Positions 47,760 through 60,159 of a stretch of DNA of 64,000 nucleotides are shown here, one piece after another. Position 1 is the stretch's first letter, and each line of letters starts with the position of its first letter. The stretch spans positions 1 through 64,000 of the forward strand of contig BGZK01001605.1 of NCBI GenBank assembly GCA_005406025.1. Reading direction: 5' to 3'. The notes below the pieces were generated by a model. It saw only the letters and a list, made by a program, of their open reading frames with translations, was not told the origin of the DNA and ran no database searches. A program made the position numbers and the translations under genes. This DNA is from Eumeta japonica. Lineage: Eukaryota > Arthropoda > Insecta > Lepidoptera > Psychidae.

Positions 47760-49537
47760 AAGTTATTACTGTAAATAAAGCTTCTTATCACATTAAAGAT
47801 TTATATGATAATCTAATAATTAATTCAGTGTTTAACTGTCATTCAATAATTCATAATATATAACAATTGATGTGAAAATTTGCCATAAACGTAGTTTATG
47901 TCGCGGAATAAAATGTAGAGTACTTTTCATTTATATAAAAAAAAAAAAGTAAAAATACAAAAGTTATGTTAATTTAAAACAGCAAGCAAATTTAAATCGC
48001 AATTCAAACGATCACTTTTAAAATTTACGCCCAGAAAGCGTTGAAGTAACAATTAGTATTATATATATTTATGAAGTTTCAATTATAAGACCAATTGACG
48101 TGCAATTTGCTTACATTCACAAGAATATCATATGGTTTCATTTATTTAATCAGTTTTCATAGCGAACGAGAGACTAGTTATACGTATAACTTTGTAGAAC
48201 AATATTGAATTACAGTTCGTAATTCAATCAGCACAAGTAAATCACGTCAGTGAATGTTAGGAATGAAATGAAAAAACACATGGAAAACAGCTATTATTTT
48301 TTATCCTTTAATGTCATAAATTTCTGAGACTGTTGGCTCTTACACCAGAAAATAGCATGATGGAACCATTGTAAAATTAACAACAATAAATTTATAACAC
48401 ATGTAAAATGCTCACACACCTAAGAAATTATTTTTCTTTTGACTGATAATAAAGGTAGTATAATTGACAATGCGGCCAGCTCGGTAACCAAATTTGTTTA
48501 AAAATTAGAAGGGATTAGGTTTTAATACCGACAACAGATGCATAAGTTAACGAGTTTTAACAACAAATCAAATTAACGACTTACTACGTGAAATCTCTGA
48601 AATCTGGAGACTAAAACTTCAAGCTTAACAATCTTGGACGTTATTGTCTTATCGGTGACAATGATCCATTAACATTTCTCAAACTGTACTTCATATCGAT
48701 GCTGTAAGATGAAAACGATTCAGTCGACATCGTTATCCCGTTGAGCTTACGTCGACGACAAACCTGCGTGCGCGACGGCAAACCTTCTCAATTTGACATA
48801 GCTTTGACGTTATAACTACATCGAATGAATCCTCTTAAGTTTACAGAATTAGTCTGCTGGACTACCGTTAAGAGGTCAAAGTCGAAACTTCTCATCTAAC
48901 ATAAAAATATTGACAAGCATTCATCAAATTAGGTTATTTTGTTTTTAGGAATCACTATATTTAAATGAGTAATAAACCAAATCAGTATTTTATCCTCGTG
49001 TGCTCAGTTGGGAGATTTTTTTTTCTTAATGCACCACATTAGATTATAAAGCAAACAGATAACAATAAAGTTTTTAATTTTCGTGTCGTCTTATGTTTCA
49101 ATGTTGTCGTGAAACAACATTGACCAATTATCATGTCGAGACTGTTTGCGTTTTTTAGTGATGTCTCGCCGTCTGTACTTCGCCTTGGTGCTTGATCAAG
49201 GGTTAATTCCTCATCGAATGTTGAATGAGAACACAAAGAGCTTTAACAATGTTAAACAAACTCGATTTGACATCTAAATTCTCCACACAGCCGATTACAG
49301 TTTTGTCATGTGAGCATAACACAAAATAGTTTTAAAAGCCAATGACGCAATATAAAACGTTGTAGTCTATTAAAAATTCTCGATTCGTTTGTTGAATTTC
49401 CGCTATGCGAATTGAAAATGTTCATATAACTGGAAAGTTACAATTGTCAGCCCGATCTTTTTTAATTGAGTTTTCATCAGATCTAGAAGTTTTAGGGTCC
49501 TAGGAACCTATATGAACCATTTTCTGAGTGATATTTG
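47760..49537. other. Noncoding stretch, nothing recognised
   Basis: A/T-rich. A small hairpin (TCAATGTTGT / ACAACATTGA, loop of 6) lies at 49098-49123. No recognisable gene. Confidence 0.45.
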
Positions 49538-49620
49538 CGTGTGTGTGTGTGTTTGTGTGTGCGCGCACGTGCGCGCGAGCATGAGTGCGTCTGTGTGCAT
49601 GTGTTATGTGTGGGTGTATG
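49538..49620 (+). repeat. GT/GC alternating tract with internal palindrome
   Basis: Includes the perfect palindrome GCGCGCACGTGCGCGC (49561-49576), with a central CACGTG E-box, inside a (GT)n-rich tract. Likely Z-DNA-prone. The flanking sequence resembles lepidopteran interspersed repeats, but I could not assign a family. Confidence 0.85.
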
Positions 49621-51520
49621 TATAAACCTCTCTTAACTTTTGAATTAATTAACCGATCGAAACGCAGTTTGCGACATTTGAAAGGGTCCATTGAACTAAG
49701 GCTTCCTGAAGCATTTGACGATTCCGCGCGATAGATTTTGAGTGATATCAACAATAAAGCTTACAGAAAAACGTTGTCTTGAAATAATTTTTAGACTATT
49801 CTTACTATCGATACCAAAATCTAATCAGCTCCTTTCTCTAAATAGTTGCTATTCAGCTATTTTCTGCTGAAAATCAAAACGTCAAATACAACGTCGATCA
49901 ATGCAAAAGACATCAAACTAGTTTGTATAGTTCGAAAGATATCGTTAACGGATAATTCGAAAAAAAGGGTTTTTCTAAATACCTGTGAAACTCTTGATCG
50001 ATTGTTGTTTGTTATTCGCAATTGTTTTTTTATTGTTCTAAAAACTGTCTTCAATGCTGCATAGCAGATCAAAAAACGAAAACGCGTTCGAAAGATATAT
50101 TAGTTGAAAAATAACAAAAAAAAGCGTTTTTTTTAATATATATATAAATTTAGAATTTAAAGTGCGCAAAACTTATTAGAAATTCACTTTAGAGCTTGGA
50201 GAACTTAAAAAAGCACTAAAAGCAATCATTTGAGCGCGATGAACATAATAATTTATTGCTATTTTATTTTTGAATACTAAGCTCGAAAGTAGTAACAAAT
50301 TTTAAAGATTACCTGTAAGATCAATCGTCTTTCACAATTTCAAATTCAAAAACTCATAGAAATATTGAAGTTATAACTCAAGGAGCTCATTTCGACAAAC
50401 ATCATAATGGAAAATTTTAGAGACGGCCGCCAGGGTTAACCGTTTTCCACATATTCTTTTTTTGTAGACTGAGCGTTGGTGAATTAAAAATCCCGTAGGC
50501 ATATCCGAATCAGACATTAAAAATAGACGAACCTCGAGCCCACCAGGAGAAATGAAAGCAGGAATATTACATTTCGTCTCAAAAGAAATCTCTTGTAAGC
50601 TATCGCTGCATTAATGCGAGCCCGCTCCGGCGAGTGCCTACTTTATCATCATTATCCCAGCTATTTGAAATGGTAGAAACTTCAACTTTGAATACTTAAA
50701 ACTTTGTTACAACTGTTACTTTAATGGCCATAGTTAGTTGGTAGTTAAGACGTAAAGTATTGATTTCGTCCATACTGTTTGGTAATCTTTGTAACTGCAT
50801 TTCGTATCATGTGAGTGGATTTTAAACAGTCGCTAAGAAGCTTTATTGAAATTGTTGAATTTATTATCAATTCCACTTTCTGATATCGAGTTTCTGTCAA
50901 ATTTCAATGTTTCCGTATCCTAAGAATCGATTTAGACCACAGCCGTCGTCGGAAAATTGGCGAAGAGGAACTAACAAAATTAGTCAATTCTTTTGAGAGA
51001 AATTTTTATCAATACATTGGTGGATTTACGTATAAAACAAATTTTATTTAAATACTATACTATTTTTGTGTAATAGAAGTTGTAAAGCCTCCCACGTTCG
51101 TGGTGGAATTCGTTATATAATGCGTTTTTTCTCTTACAAAAGCGCAATGTACGTTCACCAAAAAGTGTGAAAAACCAAAATTTAACTAAAACAGGATTAC
51201 AAAAAAAAATTACTAAAAAGTATACAACAATGAAATGTGAAGCTATATGTGATTTACTTGCGAGATATTGCATTTTATTTAGTTATAAGTCATTTATTTA
51301 TTTTCCAAAACTGAATACCATTTACGGCTTTCCAATTCAGTATCGATTGATCTCTGAACGAAACATCTCGCTTATTTTACATTTTTTATTTATTTTTACC
51401 GTAGTCGGGTTTTATTTGCTAGTAGTTTCACTTATGTTTTTGCCATTTCTATATGCAAGCATATTTTATACATAGGTAAGACTTACATCGTTGTCGCCCC
51501 GCTAAAGTACTGGTCCCAGA
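49621..51520. other. Noncoding stretch, no gene recognised
   Basis: 50400-50650 is less A/T-rich (GACGGCCGCCAGGGTTAACC, GCGAGCCCGCTCCGGCGAG) and could be regulatory. TTCGAAAGATAT occurs twice (about 49938 and 50088). No recognisable translation. Confidence 0.4.
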
Positions 51521-51575
51521 GTATATAAGCGCGTCGCCGCGGCTCCTGTTCATAAACAGTAAACACCCCTATAAA
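51505..51575 (+). promoter_or_regulatory. Possible TATA-containing core promoter
   Basis: GAGTATATAAGCGCGTCGCC puts a TATATAAG box at 51522-51529, flanked by G+C-rich DNA, which is the usual context of an insect TATA promoter. About 25-30 bases downstream lies CTCCTGTTCATAAACAGT, an imperfect initiator. No coding frame follows within 500 bases, so it would drive a noncoding or spliced transcript, or it may be coincidence. Confidence 0.25.
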
Positions 51576-53391
51576 ATTAAATATCATATAATTTCTACAA
51601 AGTATCTTTTGACATGTTATATTATTTGTTATGTTTGATAAGTGCAATAATAAAAAAAAATATTTTATGGTTCACATTATATTTTTCTACATAAGTAACT
51701 ATTAATGAACCGTATAAACGTCTATATTCATTACGTTGTTTCGGCTAATTTGAGCTGTATTTTAAAAAATATGAGTTTGAGTATTTTAGAATTGTTCAGG
51801 ACCATCGATAGAGCCACGGACTGTTAATGGAGTATTTTAAGTAAATCACAATTTTTTCAATAATTTTATTTATTACCTATATATTATTTATGAAATTAAT
51901 AAATCGTAATCGTACACATATAGACAAATACACAATTGTGCCGAGAAATCTTGTTTTATATACATAATTAAACATTATTTTCAACATAGTTCTCAAAAAA
52001 CCACGGTTTCATAAACAGTACAACATTTCATATGCAGTGAATCACAATAACACGAATGGACAACTTATCATCGAAACCGAAATAAGGCAAGGAGGAGCGT
52101 GTCTCGGCAGCGCATAACTTTTGAGCTCAAAGTGTCATTTAATTTCGTGGAAAATCACTGTAGAAGTGGGACAACGAGGACTTCACACGTATAAAGTGCT
52201 CTATTACATTAAAAGCGGGATTGGGTGCGAACAAGGGCCGCGTGGTAATAGTGTCCGCTACGTGACTCCTCCGCCTTGACGTATAGCTGAAAGCCTTTCG
52301 CCGAGTGGCCTCCTGAAATATTAAACCAATATAGCTTAGTATGAGAATGCTTTCTACTGTAATGTAACTTAATCGCTTTGCTTTATTTTGTTCCGTGACG
52401 CTGGCTGCATTTAAAATCTTTATTTCATTCTCGCCCTTAAATGAACAAGTATGTAAAAGCACTCATAAACTATCGGCCGATTATTTTCCATTAAATAAAA
52501 TGTGTAAACATTAATTTATATAGTTTTTATGTAACAACTATATCCACCTGTATGTGTGTTGACGTTGCGTTTGCGTAGGCATGTTATTATTATATTGGAT
52601 TTATTTAACGCGCGGCACCTTTGCCTTCACTCACATTAGATTGCGTCTTGTAACTCAGTGCTATTTACCCACTTAAGTTTCGCTTTCCGGCAGAAAAGGA
52701 AGGGATTTCTTCTACCACTTTACTTTTCTTTGCTCGCGCCGACGCTCGCGTTTGCCCTCGATATATATGTTTATCAGCTTTTTCAACATTATTTAACTAT
52801 CAGAATAACTATTTCAAGTACAGTTGTGATTTTTTTTTAATTAATCACAATATTTAAGAGAATTATCATATCATAGAATTATCATCAAATTATCGCAGTT
52901 TGAGTTTTTGCAACATTTGAAGAAAAAGTATTAAAAACGAACTGTGTTATAATCCCGTTAAGATTTTTTTTTTTTTTATTTTAATGTTTTTATTTTATTT
53001 AAATTTACATTTACAATTTACAGACACGTCTATTATATCTAGAAACGACTATTATTTTCTTTAGACTCTGAAGGAAATAAAGTGAGGAAACGTGATATTT
53101 CTGAGACAAATTGGTCCAGCGTGGGGACTACATGGGCCAGCCCTTAACAGGAGGGCATTTTAGTCTTACAGCAAATCCGCGTCCCCTGCTGTATAAAACA
53201 TACGACGGTGGGTGAATGTATAAAACATACACATGATTCCTGAACTATTTAAGTTTCGGTCGTATAAAATAATTTTACATAATTCACAACCCTAGAATGG
53301 GTTTATAATGTAAACAACCATAAAGAGTGAGTTTCAATATCAATTCTAAATATACAAATAATCACGGCTAAGAGGCAAAATATTTGAAACA
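51576..53391. other. Noncoding stretch with GC-richer islands
   Basis: 52190-52320 (GGGCCGCGTGGTAATAGTG, GACTCCTCCGCCTTGACG) and 52600-52760 (TTTAACGCGCGGCACC, GCTCGCGCCGACGCTCGCG) are compositionally distinct from their flanks. No recognised product on either strand. Confidence 0.3.
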
Positions 53392-53559
53392 ATGGAGACG
53401 AAGCCTTACCGCAAGCGACAGCGCACCCGTTCAAAATACGTCATAGCGTCAGTTGTTTTTGGTTGTGACGTGATAGAAGAAAGACAATGCGCTCCACGAG
53501 GCTTCTGCTCAGAATTAAATAACTTAGGACGAAACAGAAAATATGTTATACATAGATAA
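53392..53559 (+). CDS. Small unrecognised ORF (55 codons)
   Basis: ATG at 53392 opens a 55-codon frame ending in TAA at 53559. The start is very basic (METKPYRKRQRTRSKY), with two later Cys residues near CAPRGFC. The segment is richer in G+C than its flanks, and AAACAATGG gives a good insect start context. I recognise no family, and no neighbouring exon is apparent. It may be an exon fragment, a small peptide gene or chance; chance is most likely. Confidence 0.12.
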   Translation: METKPYRKRQRTRSKYVIASVVFGCDVIEERQCAPRGFCSELNNLGRNRKYVIHR

Positions 53560-55049
53560 GCCATCGATAAATGTATATCCTTTATGGTTTATAACATAAG
53601 CATAATCTATGCACCCATGTGCAAAAGAAGATTAAATTCAACAAGACATGGAAAATATTTGGCATTTTTTTCTTTTAAAAAGCGTTACTCCATCAACTCT
53701 GGAGCGATATTCGATTTCATCGCCATTCTGACGACAAATGCTTATAAAATTGAATATTCCACTGTCAATTAGTAAATTTATGTTTAATGAATGAATCATT
53801 TTTTCATTGTCACGTATTTATTTGTCGTTGTCGTTGTCGGTGTCGTTGTTAGTTATTTTTTAAACAAATCCTTGTAGCAGTCTAATGGATCTCGTAGACC
53901 TTCATGCTGTACATACTTCACAATTTGTTTTCACTTTTTGTTTATAACAATAGCTAAAAAGGTTTATCATCGAGATTTGGAGACAAAATCATGGAGCTTT
54001 CTTGTAGTAACCAAAAATAAAATAGTTTATTTGGAAAAAATCTCTTAATATGCCTTCTGAACTCAGAAGTAGGGCAGTTACGTTAGTATGATCTTAACTT
54101 TTGATTTAAGTACGTATCGTCACCTTAAACGACAAATATCCAACACCTAAATATTTCTTTTGTTATTAAAATTGAATGTCCTCAAATGTCTTAATGATTT
54201 CGTACCGGAAGCTATGTCTATAGTTAAATGTAATATATATTTAAATTTTATGAAACACTTTAGAAGTAATTAGGAACAACTGTTTTTAATTAATAATGTA
54301 TTAAGAAGTTACTTGTTAAAAAAATCATATGATGAATATAGAAGTTAACCAATAGTTATAAATTAATTCGTTGGGTTTATTAAGTTCTTTTTAATTTCGA
54401 ATTAAATTAAAATACGCGGTCTAACAAACAACTTTTTGTTTTGTTCTTTATGAATAATGGAAATGATAATCTAAATGAGTGCTTTTACTTTTTTCAATTG
54501 TTAGAAGTCCTGAAATTGTTTTCATTTATTTTTCTCATTTGAATAAATAAAGTAGGGAAGTTGCCAAAGTTCTGAAGGATCAGTTTCTTATCTGCTTTTT
54601 ATGAAAAAAGAGTACAGACTTTGTAGATTTTATTTTAATATAATATTTAACAAAAAAGTAATCGCATTGCGACTGTAAAAAAAACGTTAGTTTATTTTTT
54701 GGTTTACGTAACTATTAGTTATCATTTACGATACAGGTTTTAAAAATGCTAAACCTCCTTTAATTTTTTCAGACTACTCATCTATAAAACTTGACTAAGT
54801 CACAAGTGAAGTAAGGCACTTTATAAGATTTGGTTTTAAAACATATCTCAATCTCCACGCGTATTATACATTTGCCCCCATTAATTTTAATTTTCTCTCC
54901 ATAGCGCACGTCATCAATTTTCATTTGGGGATTTCAAAAATTTTAGAATATGTTTATGAAGTATTATGTTTGTTTTCCTTACAAGGACTTCAAAGGACAG
55001 CGTTCTAGATCAACGTGTAACATTTTTGCACGTGCACGATTTGTATTGT
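53560..55049. other. Noncoding stretch, nothing recognised
   Basis: A/T-rich apart from the GTCGTT repeat at 53824-53850. Confidence 0.5.
53824..53850. repeat. (GTCGTT)n microsatellite
   Basis: About four and a half copies of a six-base GTCGTT unit with one G variant. Confidence 0.9.
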
Positions 55050-55282
55050 CTTAGATTTAATCGCCCTTCCACCGGGCAACGCCCTTCCACACCCTACTTA
55101 TTTCAGACAGAGTGATAATCCGCGCTGGCTCTATGAGAGTCGGGGTGGCTAACGACCGATGTCACTAATGCGGTGACTACATCCAGAACCGAGGGCTTAA
55201 AAAATTAAGTCGTCATCAGGATTGAACCCGATACTTTCCGATTCTAAACCAAAGTTTTTAATTCCTGAGCTAACACCGCTCA
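55050..55282 (-). mobile_element. tRNA-derived SINE
   Basis: On the minus strand the element starts GAGCGGTGTTAGCTCAGG near 55282. It has an RNA polymerase III A box (TTAGCTCAGGAAT, 55261-55273) and, about 33 bases on, a B box (GGTTCAATCCT, 55218-55228), the internal promoter layout of a tRNA gene. The tRNA-like head does not fold into a complete tRNA. It continues into a G+C-richer body (AGCCACCCCGACTCTCATAG, CAGCGCGGATTATCACTCTG) and ends near GTGGAAGGGCGATTAAATC. The body contains GTGGAAGGGCG twice. I do not recognise a named family. Confidence 0.65.
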
Positions 55283-56578
55283 TAATTTTTTATAAATGTA
55301 ATCGTGTTTCTGCTAAAACTGCTTTTCCTTCTAGCTATGCCTTCTTATAAAAAAAAATGTTTAAAATATTTCTTTTCTGCATTACCTCTATCTTTAGTTT
55401 CATTCCTTATCTATTGAGTACTTCGCTTATCGATTTCTAAGCAGTTTCGACATAAGTAAACTAGGTACTGTATTTACATTGAGAAGTCTGAGACTGTAAA
55501 TTACGTGCGCTTTTTGTTCAAACATTGCACTTGTTTTTTTTTTATATTTAATATTTATTTAATTTTTAACTTAATTATTATGTAATAATAATTACAAAGA
55601 ACTTCTTTTAACACAGACTATATATGCCGTGTTTCTTTTGATCGCCACACTGTGCCACTAATCCATTACATTTAATTGTAGAGCGCTTAATTTAAAAATC
55701 TACAAATCGGGTTTTTGTCAATCGATTAACGAACGCAATCAAATATATATAAATAAGTGGCTAACTTATAACATACAAAATTATTCAAAGTGTTGAAAGT
55801 ATTGAAAGAAATAATATTATTGAATAATTCACATGGTATTTTTACAATATATAAATAATATGATTTAGTTTTACGATAATCGACAAATCAATCTAATACT
55901 TATGATTACTATTGATTACAATAACTTTAAAAGTACTCTCCCATGTACAAATTACAAGTCAGAAGGAATCTACATAAAATAACATCAAATCATTAAATTC
56001 TTTATAAAACGTAAAGAAATGTTAACATATATTATAAAAATATGCAAAATAATATTTCTTTCGTTTTCACAGATTTATGAACGTTACTTCAATAATCTTG
56101 ATAATTCTTTTGCTACGCTTTTCAGACAAAAATCAACTACGCACAAATCTAGTACACACAATTAAATTTACTTTGTACAGCGGATTGGTATAGACAGTAA
56201 TATATAAAGTGTACAATGCACCTATATTTATATATATTTACAAGTCTATTAACAATGGTTCCATATTTATCTATTAACATAAAACAAATAAATAATATGG
56301 AATATAAGTACTGATACCATCAGTACTTAGTAAATAGTGATAGAATATTTTATATTTCATTGTCGGAATTCCGGTATCTGAAATGAAATTTGGTAATATT
56401 AAATAATATATATATTATTGTTTGAAGCTACATATCAAATGTTTTGATAAAAAACGAATAGAATATTGACAACGACTATATTAAACCAAATGAAGTAATT
56501 TCCCAAAAAGGGTACTTAAGTCTTTAAAAAAAAAATTAAAACAGAAGTAAGTTAAAGAAAAATCAATCATGAATAAAT
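55283..56578. other. AT-rich stretch, nothing recognised
   Basis: Very A/T-rich with no sustained frames. Confidence 0.55.
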
Positions 56579-56762
56579 CTACATTTGAAATATGATGCCC
56601 TTTTGCCCAGCCCAGAGCTTGGGCCAAATATGATTCACAACTAGAATCGCCCGCTTTGTCTCCAAGACACCAGCCCAAACCCTAAACAAGAACTTTGCCT
56701 CACTACCCCAAGAGCCAGTTGTCTCAAAGGTGAGTAGGATAAATAAATACGTGTACTTCAGG
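56579..56762 (-). mobile_element. C-terminal fragment of a third non-LTR retroelement
   Basis: Minus-strand translation from 56755 gives FILLTFETTGSWGSEAKFLF. After one frameshift it gives GDKAGDSSCESYLAQALGWA followed by KGHHISNV. The pair of blocks FxPxxFETTGxWGxxAxxF and TGDPRxxSYLxQRxSLAIQRGN is a conserved C-terminal signature I associate with reverse-transcriptase-bearing elements in many arthropod genomes. It is only about 180 bases long, with one shift between the blocks. Confidence 0.6.
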
Positions 56763-59629
56763 ATGCTATATTTCAGAAGTCTCTGTTTGGCGCCAAATAC
56801 AGGCGCCGAGACTGCTACTCGTAATGTTTTATGTAAATGGATGCTGAAAACGTACTAACATAAGTGACGCCCCAGGTAATACAGAGCCCACTCTGATGCG
56901 TATTTATAAAAATGGTATCTAAATATACAGACGTCTGGATTCACTTACTGTCAATCCGGCCAACCGCTAGAGACAAAATTTAGGAATTAGAAGAGGATTC
57001 TGATATTATGTTGTAATTATAATTTAAGAAATAATTTCCAAAAATTAAACATATAAATGAAAAAAGGGGACGGAAAAGACTTCTTTGAAAATTGAAATTC
57101 AATATATTTTATCTGACATGTTATAACTAACATTTGAAATACGTCATGATCGTATATGTCTGACGAAGACCGTTTTTACAAAAATCAATTTTTTTTACAA
57201 CAATGAAAATTTTATATTTTTAATAAATACTACATTATATAAATTATTATAGAAATTGTTGTGGGAAATTAAAAGGTTGTAATAGTCTAGAAAAGAAATT
57301 TGGAAAATAGTTGACCCTGTAGGGCATCCCTAAGACGTCCCGTTATTTTTGAATTTGGACCGTTTAAAAATATATTTGTTCATATAGATATACAATTACA
57401 TGTTTTGCTCTTTTCGGCACAGAGAAAATACATATAATATTATAATTGGTTTTGAACTCGAAAAAAAGGATAGCTACATTCTTTTTTATTATAACTTTTG
57501 ATTACAAAAAGCAAATAATTTTGTATAAAAGTGATAGTTCTCGAGGACAAAGAGTGGCTTTTTTCTCCATGTTGAAACATGCACACATCGATATGAGGAT
57601 AGTCTTCGAGTTTTGAAAATAGAACTTATTATAATATAATTTAACTTACCATTTTTTCAATTTTCTTAGTGGGAAGTAAAAATCAAATTAAGATTCTATA
57701 AAACACAATGGCTACTTTTAACGCTGACGACAGCTTCTTTAAAATCATTCAAAAGCGCCAAGGCAATTTATTAGCATAAATATTTTGAATAAGAAAACAA
57801 AAACAATTTATATATACAAAAATATTAGAAAAGAATCTACTGGGACGAAGCACTGGGATAAGCTAGGGCATTTTTTAATATCGAATTCCCAGCGGATTAT
57901 CTACCCATCTTACAGCTGGAACGGCACTTAACGCTGATAAAATGTTGACAAAATTTCCGCCGAAATAATATCGGTAATGGGCCACTGGGAGCGTGGTAAA
58001 AATGTTTCAATTTGTTTAAGCAAGAATCCCGCCCGCGTGCGCAGCACCGCGTATGTAGGCAAATAATATATAAATTACCTCGTTCGAAATCCCGCTGACC
58101 CTCGGCTTCGGGCAGACCTCTACCTCGTGACGGTGAACACCACTTTGTTTTCGTTTCTGAGACCTTAGCGCGAGATAAGAATTTATTATTGGATTGGAAA
58201 CATTCTCCAGGTGTGACCAAAGAAATTCAACCCTTGTCTATACACACGACTACAACGCCGACGCCTTCACGATACCGTTGTGAAGAATTCGAGCGTTAAT
58301 TAATCTTCAAAATTGATATTAATCGATAAATATATATCACATATTGCATCCACGTGCTGTAAAACTATCTATTCCGAGTCCAACAATAGCCAAATTGACA
58401 AACTTCACAGTATACTAACCTTTACAATATCTGTTTACAAGCTTTTGCATTATAAAGACGTAATGTACTTCCTAATTTTTGATTTAATTTAACCATGGCA
58501 TTATGCAAAAAAAAAATGTGTCTATATATTACCAATCTGAATTTTTTACGGACTTATGCTAAACCATTTTCTCGGAAAATGTAAAACGGATGTCGTTCAT
58601 TAAATTTTCGTGTTACTGATAAAAATTATACGGCCTCCGTGGCGGGGCTCTGAATAAAAAAATTCAATTTCCATAAAAATAAATCAAGCTTGGCCCGGCG
58701 ATTACAACGATACAAATGTTTCACGTAGAAATTCAACACTGAATAACAGCTCATAACAAAATATGTCGACTCAAAGAAAATAAATACTTTCGCGTAGGAA
58801 AAAATACGTCGAATATACATTGTTCGTAAAAATACCTCATGCACGGCTCGCAAGCGTGGTGACGTCACAAAGGGATAGGAAATAGTTCCTAAATAGGGAC
58901 GTCAACGAAAACTATCTGTTTTTCTTCCACACGAAAGCTACGGAATTTCGTCTAAGGCATACCGGTACGTAAATCGGCAAGACCGTTTTTTTAATCAACC
59001 TACTGTGTCAATATATCAGTAATAAAAATATTGCAATATTATATGAAAAAAAATTGCGTTCCACGTTTCTATTTTTTGATGACAATATGTTAGCTTGGGT
59101 TATATTTTACTAATGCGATATATATGTACATGAACCAAGTATTGTTTTTATTATCACTTGTCTAATCTGTTCACAGTATTCATTATTATGTCGTCTATAT
59201 GCACATATAGTGTCGATTCATCAATAGTAGATAAATATTTAGTCCGATCAATTAACAAGACTCAATTTTTCTATTGAATACAAAAAATTACAGGCTGTTA
59301 AAACTATTTTGAATAAAGAGAAATAATAAACGAAATTGAAGTTAAATGCCTATTAATTATTGACATTGGTTGATGAAGTAGGGTCTAAATAAAGCGTTCA
59401 TATTGGCATCGTAGTTAAAAAATTTAAAAACTATTCTGGATAAAACTCATTTCCACAATTCGTGCCACGAAATTTTACGGTACATAAGAGCGCGAGTCAC
59501 ATCTGAAATAGCTCTATAAAAACAAATGCCATAATAAAAAATGTCAATCTGGCAAAGTTTTAATAATTGACATAGAAAATCTAATAATACAATAGCAATT
59601 GTTTTTAGTACACCATAAACCCCTACTTT
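56763..59629. other. Noncoding stretch with one GC-richer island
   Basis: 57940-58260 (CGCCCGCGTGCGCAGCACC, CTGACCCTCGGCTTCGGGC) stands out by composition and carries an unrecognised 107-codon minus frame. A canonical CRE-like TGACGTCA lies at 58859-58866. No gene recognised. Confidence 0.35.
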
Positions 59630-59725
59630 CGATCCAGATTTTACTTTTGATTCTGATACTTGTTTTGATTAAGATTTCTATCTTGGGTCTGATTTTTATC
59701 TATAAATCCAATTTTTATCCCAAAC
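59630..59725. repeat. Degenerate hexamer array, pyrimidine orientation (array 6)
   Basis: GATCCAGATTTTACTTTTGA then TTCTGATACTTG and AGATTTCTATCTTGGGTCTG show a six-base rhythm around GATT/GATC. Confidence 0.4.
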
Positions 59726-59998
59726 GATGGAATTGAAATAGCACTTACATTCATCCGAGATAAATACATTTAAAATAGAGTCTATTTTTGCATGAAAATT
59801 CATCGCAATTAGAGACCTAATTCAATATAAATTATAATCTGTATACCCATGTATATATTAAGCTAAATCGCCTTTTATATGAAATGTCTATAAATATTAT
59901 AAAAACAATGTTTCTCTGTCTTTCTGGAGAATAAGTTTTTTTTTCATATTTTATATACAAATTCAAGATAGCCTTTCAGGATATTTTATTTACATTTA
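59726..59998. other. Noncoding link with possible R1-family tail
   Basis: 59930-59990 (TTTTTTTTCATATTTTATAT, ACAAATTCAAGATAGCC) resembles the tail of the R1 repeat at 28325-28360. Confidence 0.35.
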
Positions 59999-60032
59999 AC
60001 ACACACACACACATATATATATATGTGTGTGT
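59999..60032. repeat. Self-complementary (AC)(AT)(GT) microsatellite
   Basis: (AC)7 then (AT)6 then (GT)4. 60005-60032 is a perfect 28-bp palindrome. Confidence 0.95.
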
Positions 60033-60059
60033 AAATTTATTATAATTATACCTATTCTG

Positions 60060-60150
60060 TGCGGGAAATATGAAAAAATTGTAAGAACGTACTTTTTTTC
60101 ATCTGTAGTGCATTTCTTTTAATAATGGCTTCGGAACCCTATAATGAGCA
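60060..60150 (-). repeat. Possible R2-family fragment
   Basis: On the minus strand GGGTTCCGAAGCCATTATTA resembles the GGTTCCGTAGCC lead of family R2. It meets the broken 3' end of the mariner next to it. A small hairpin, GAGCATG / CATGCTC (60147-60166), sits at the junction. Confidence 0.35.
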
Positions 60151-60159
60151 TGAACCGAC

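Noticed and set aside
53392..53559. Confident small peptide gene
   Set aside because: Kept only as a very low-confidence ORF. A 55-codon frame is expected by chance at this length and no homology is recognised.
58859..58866. CRE-like palindrome TGACGTCA
   Set aside because: An eight-base match is expected by chance in 64 kb and nothing around it supports a promoter.
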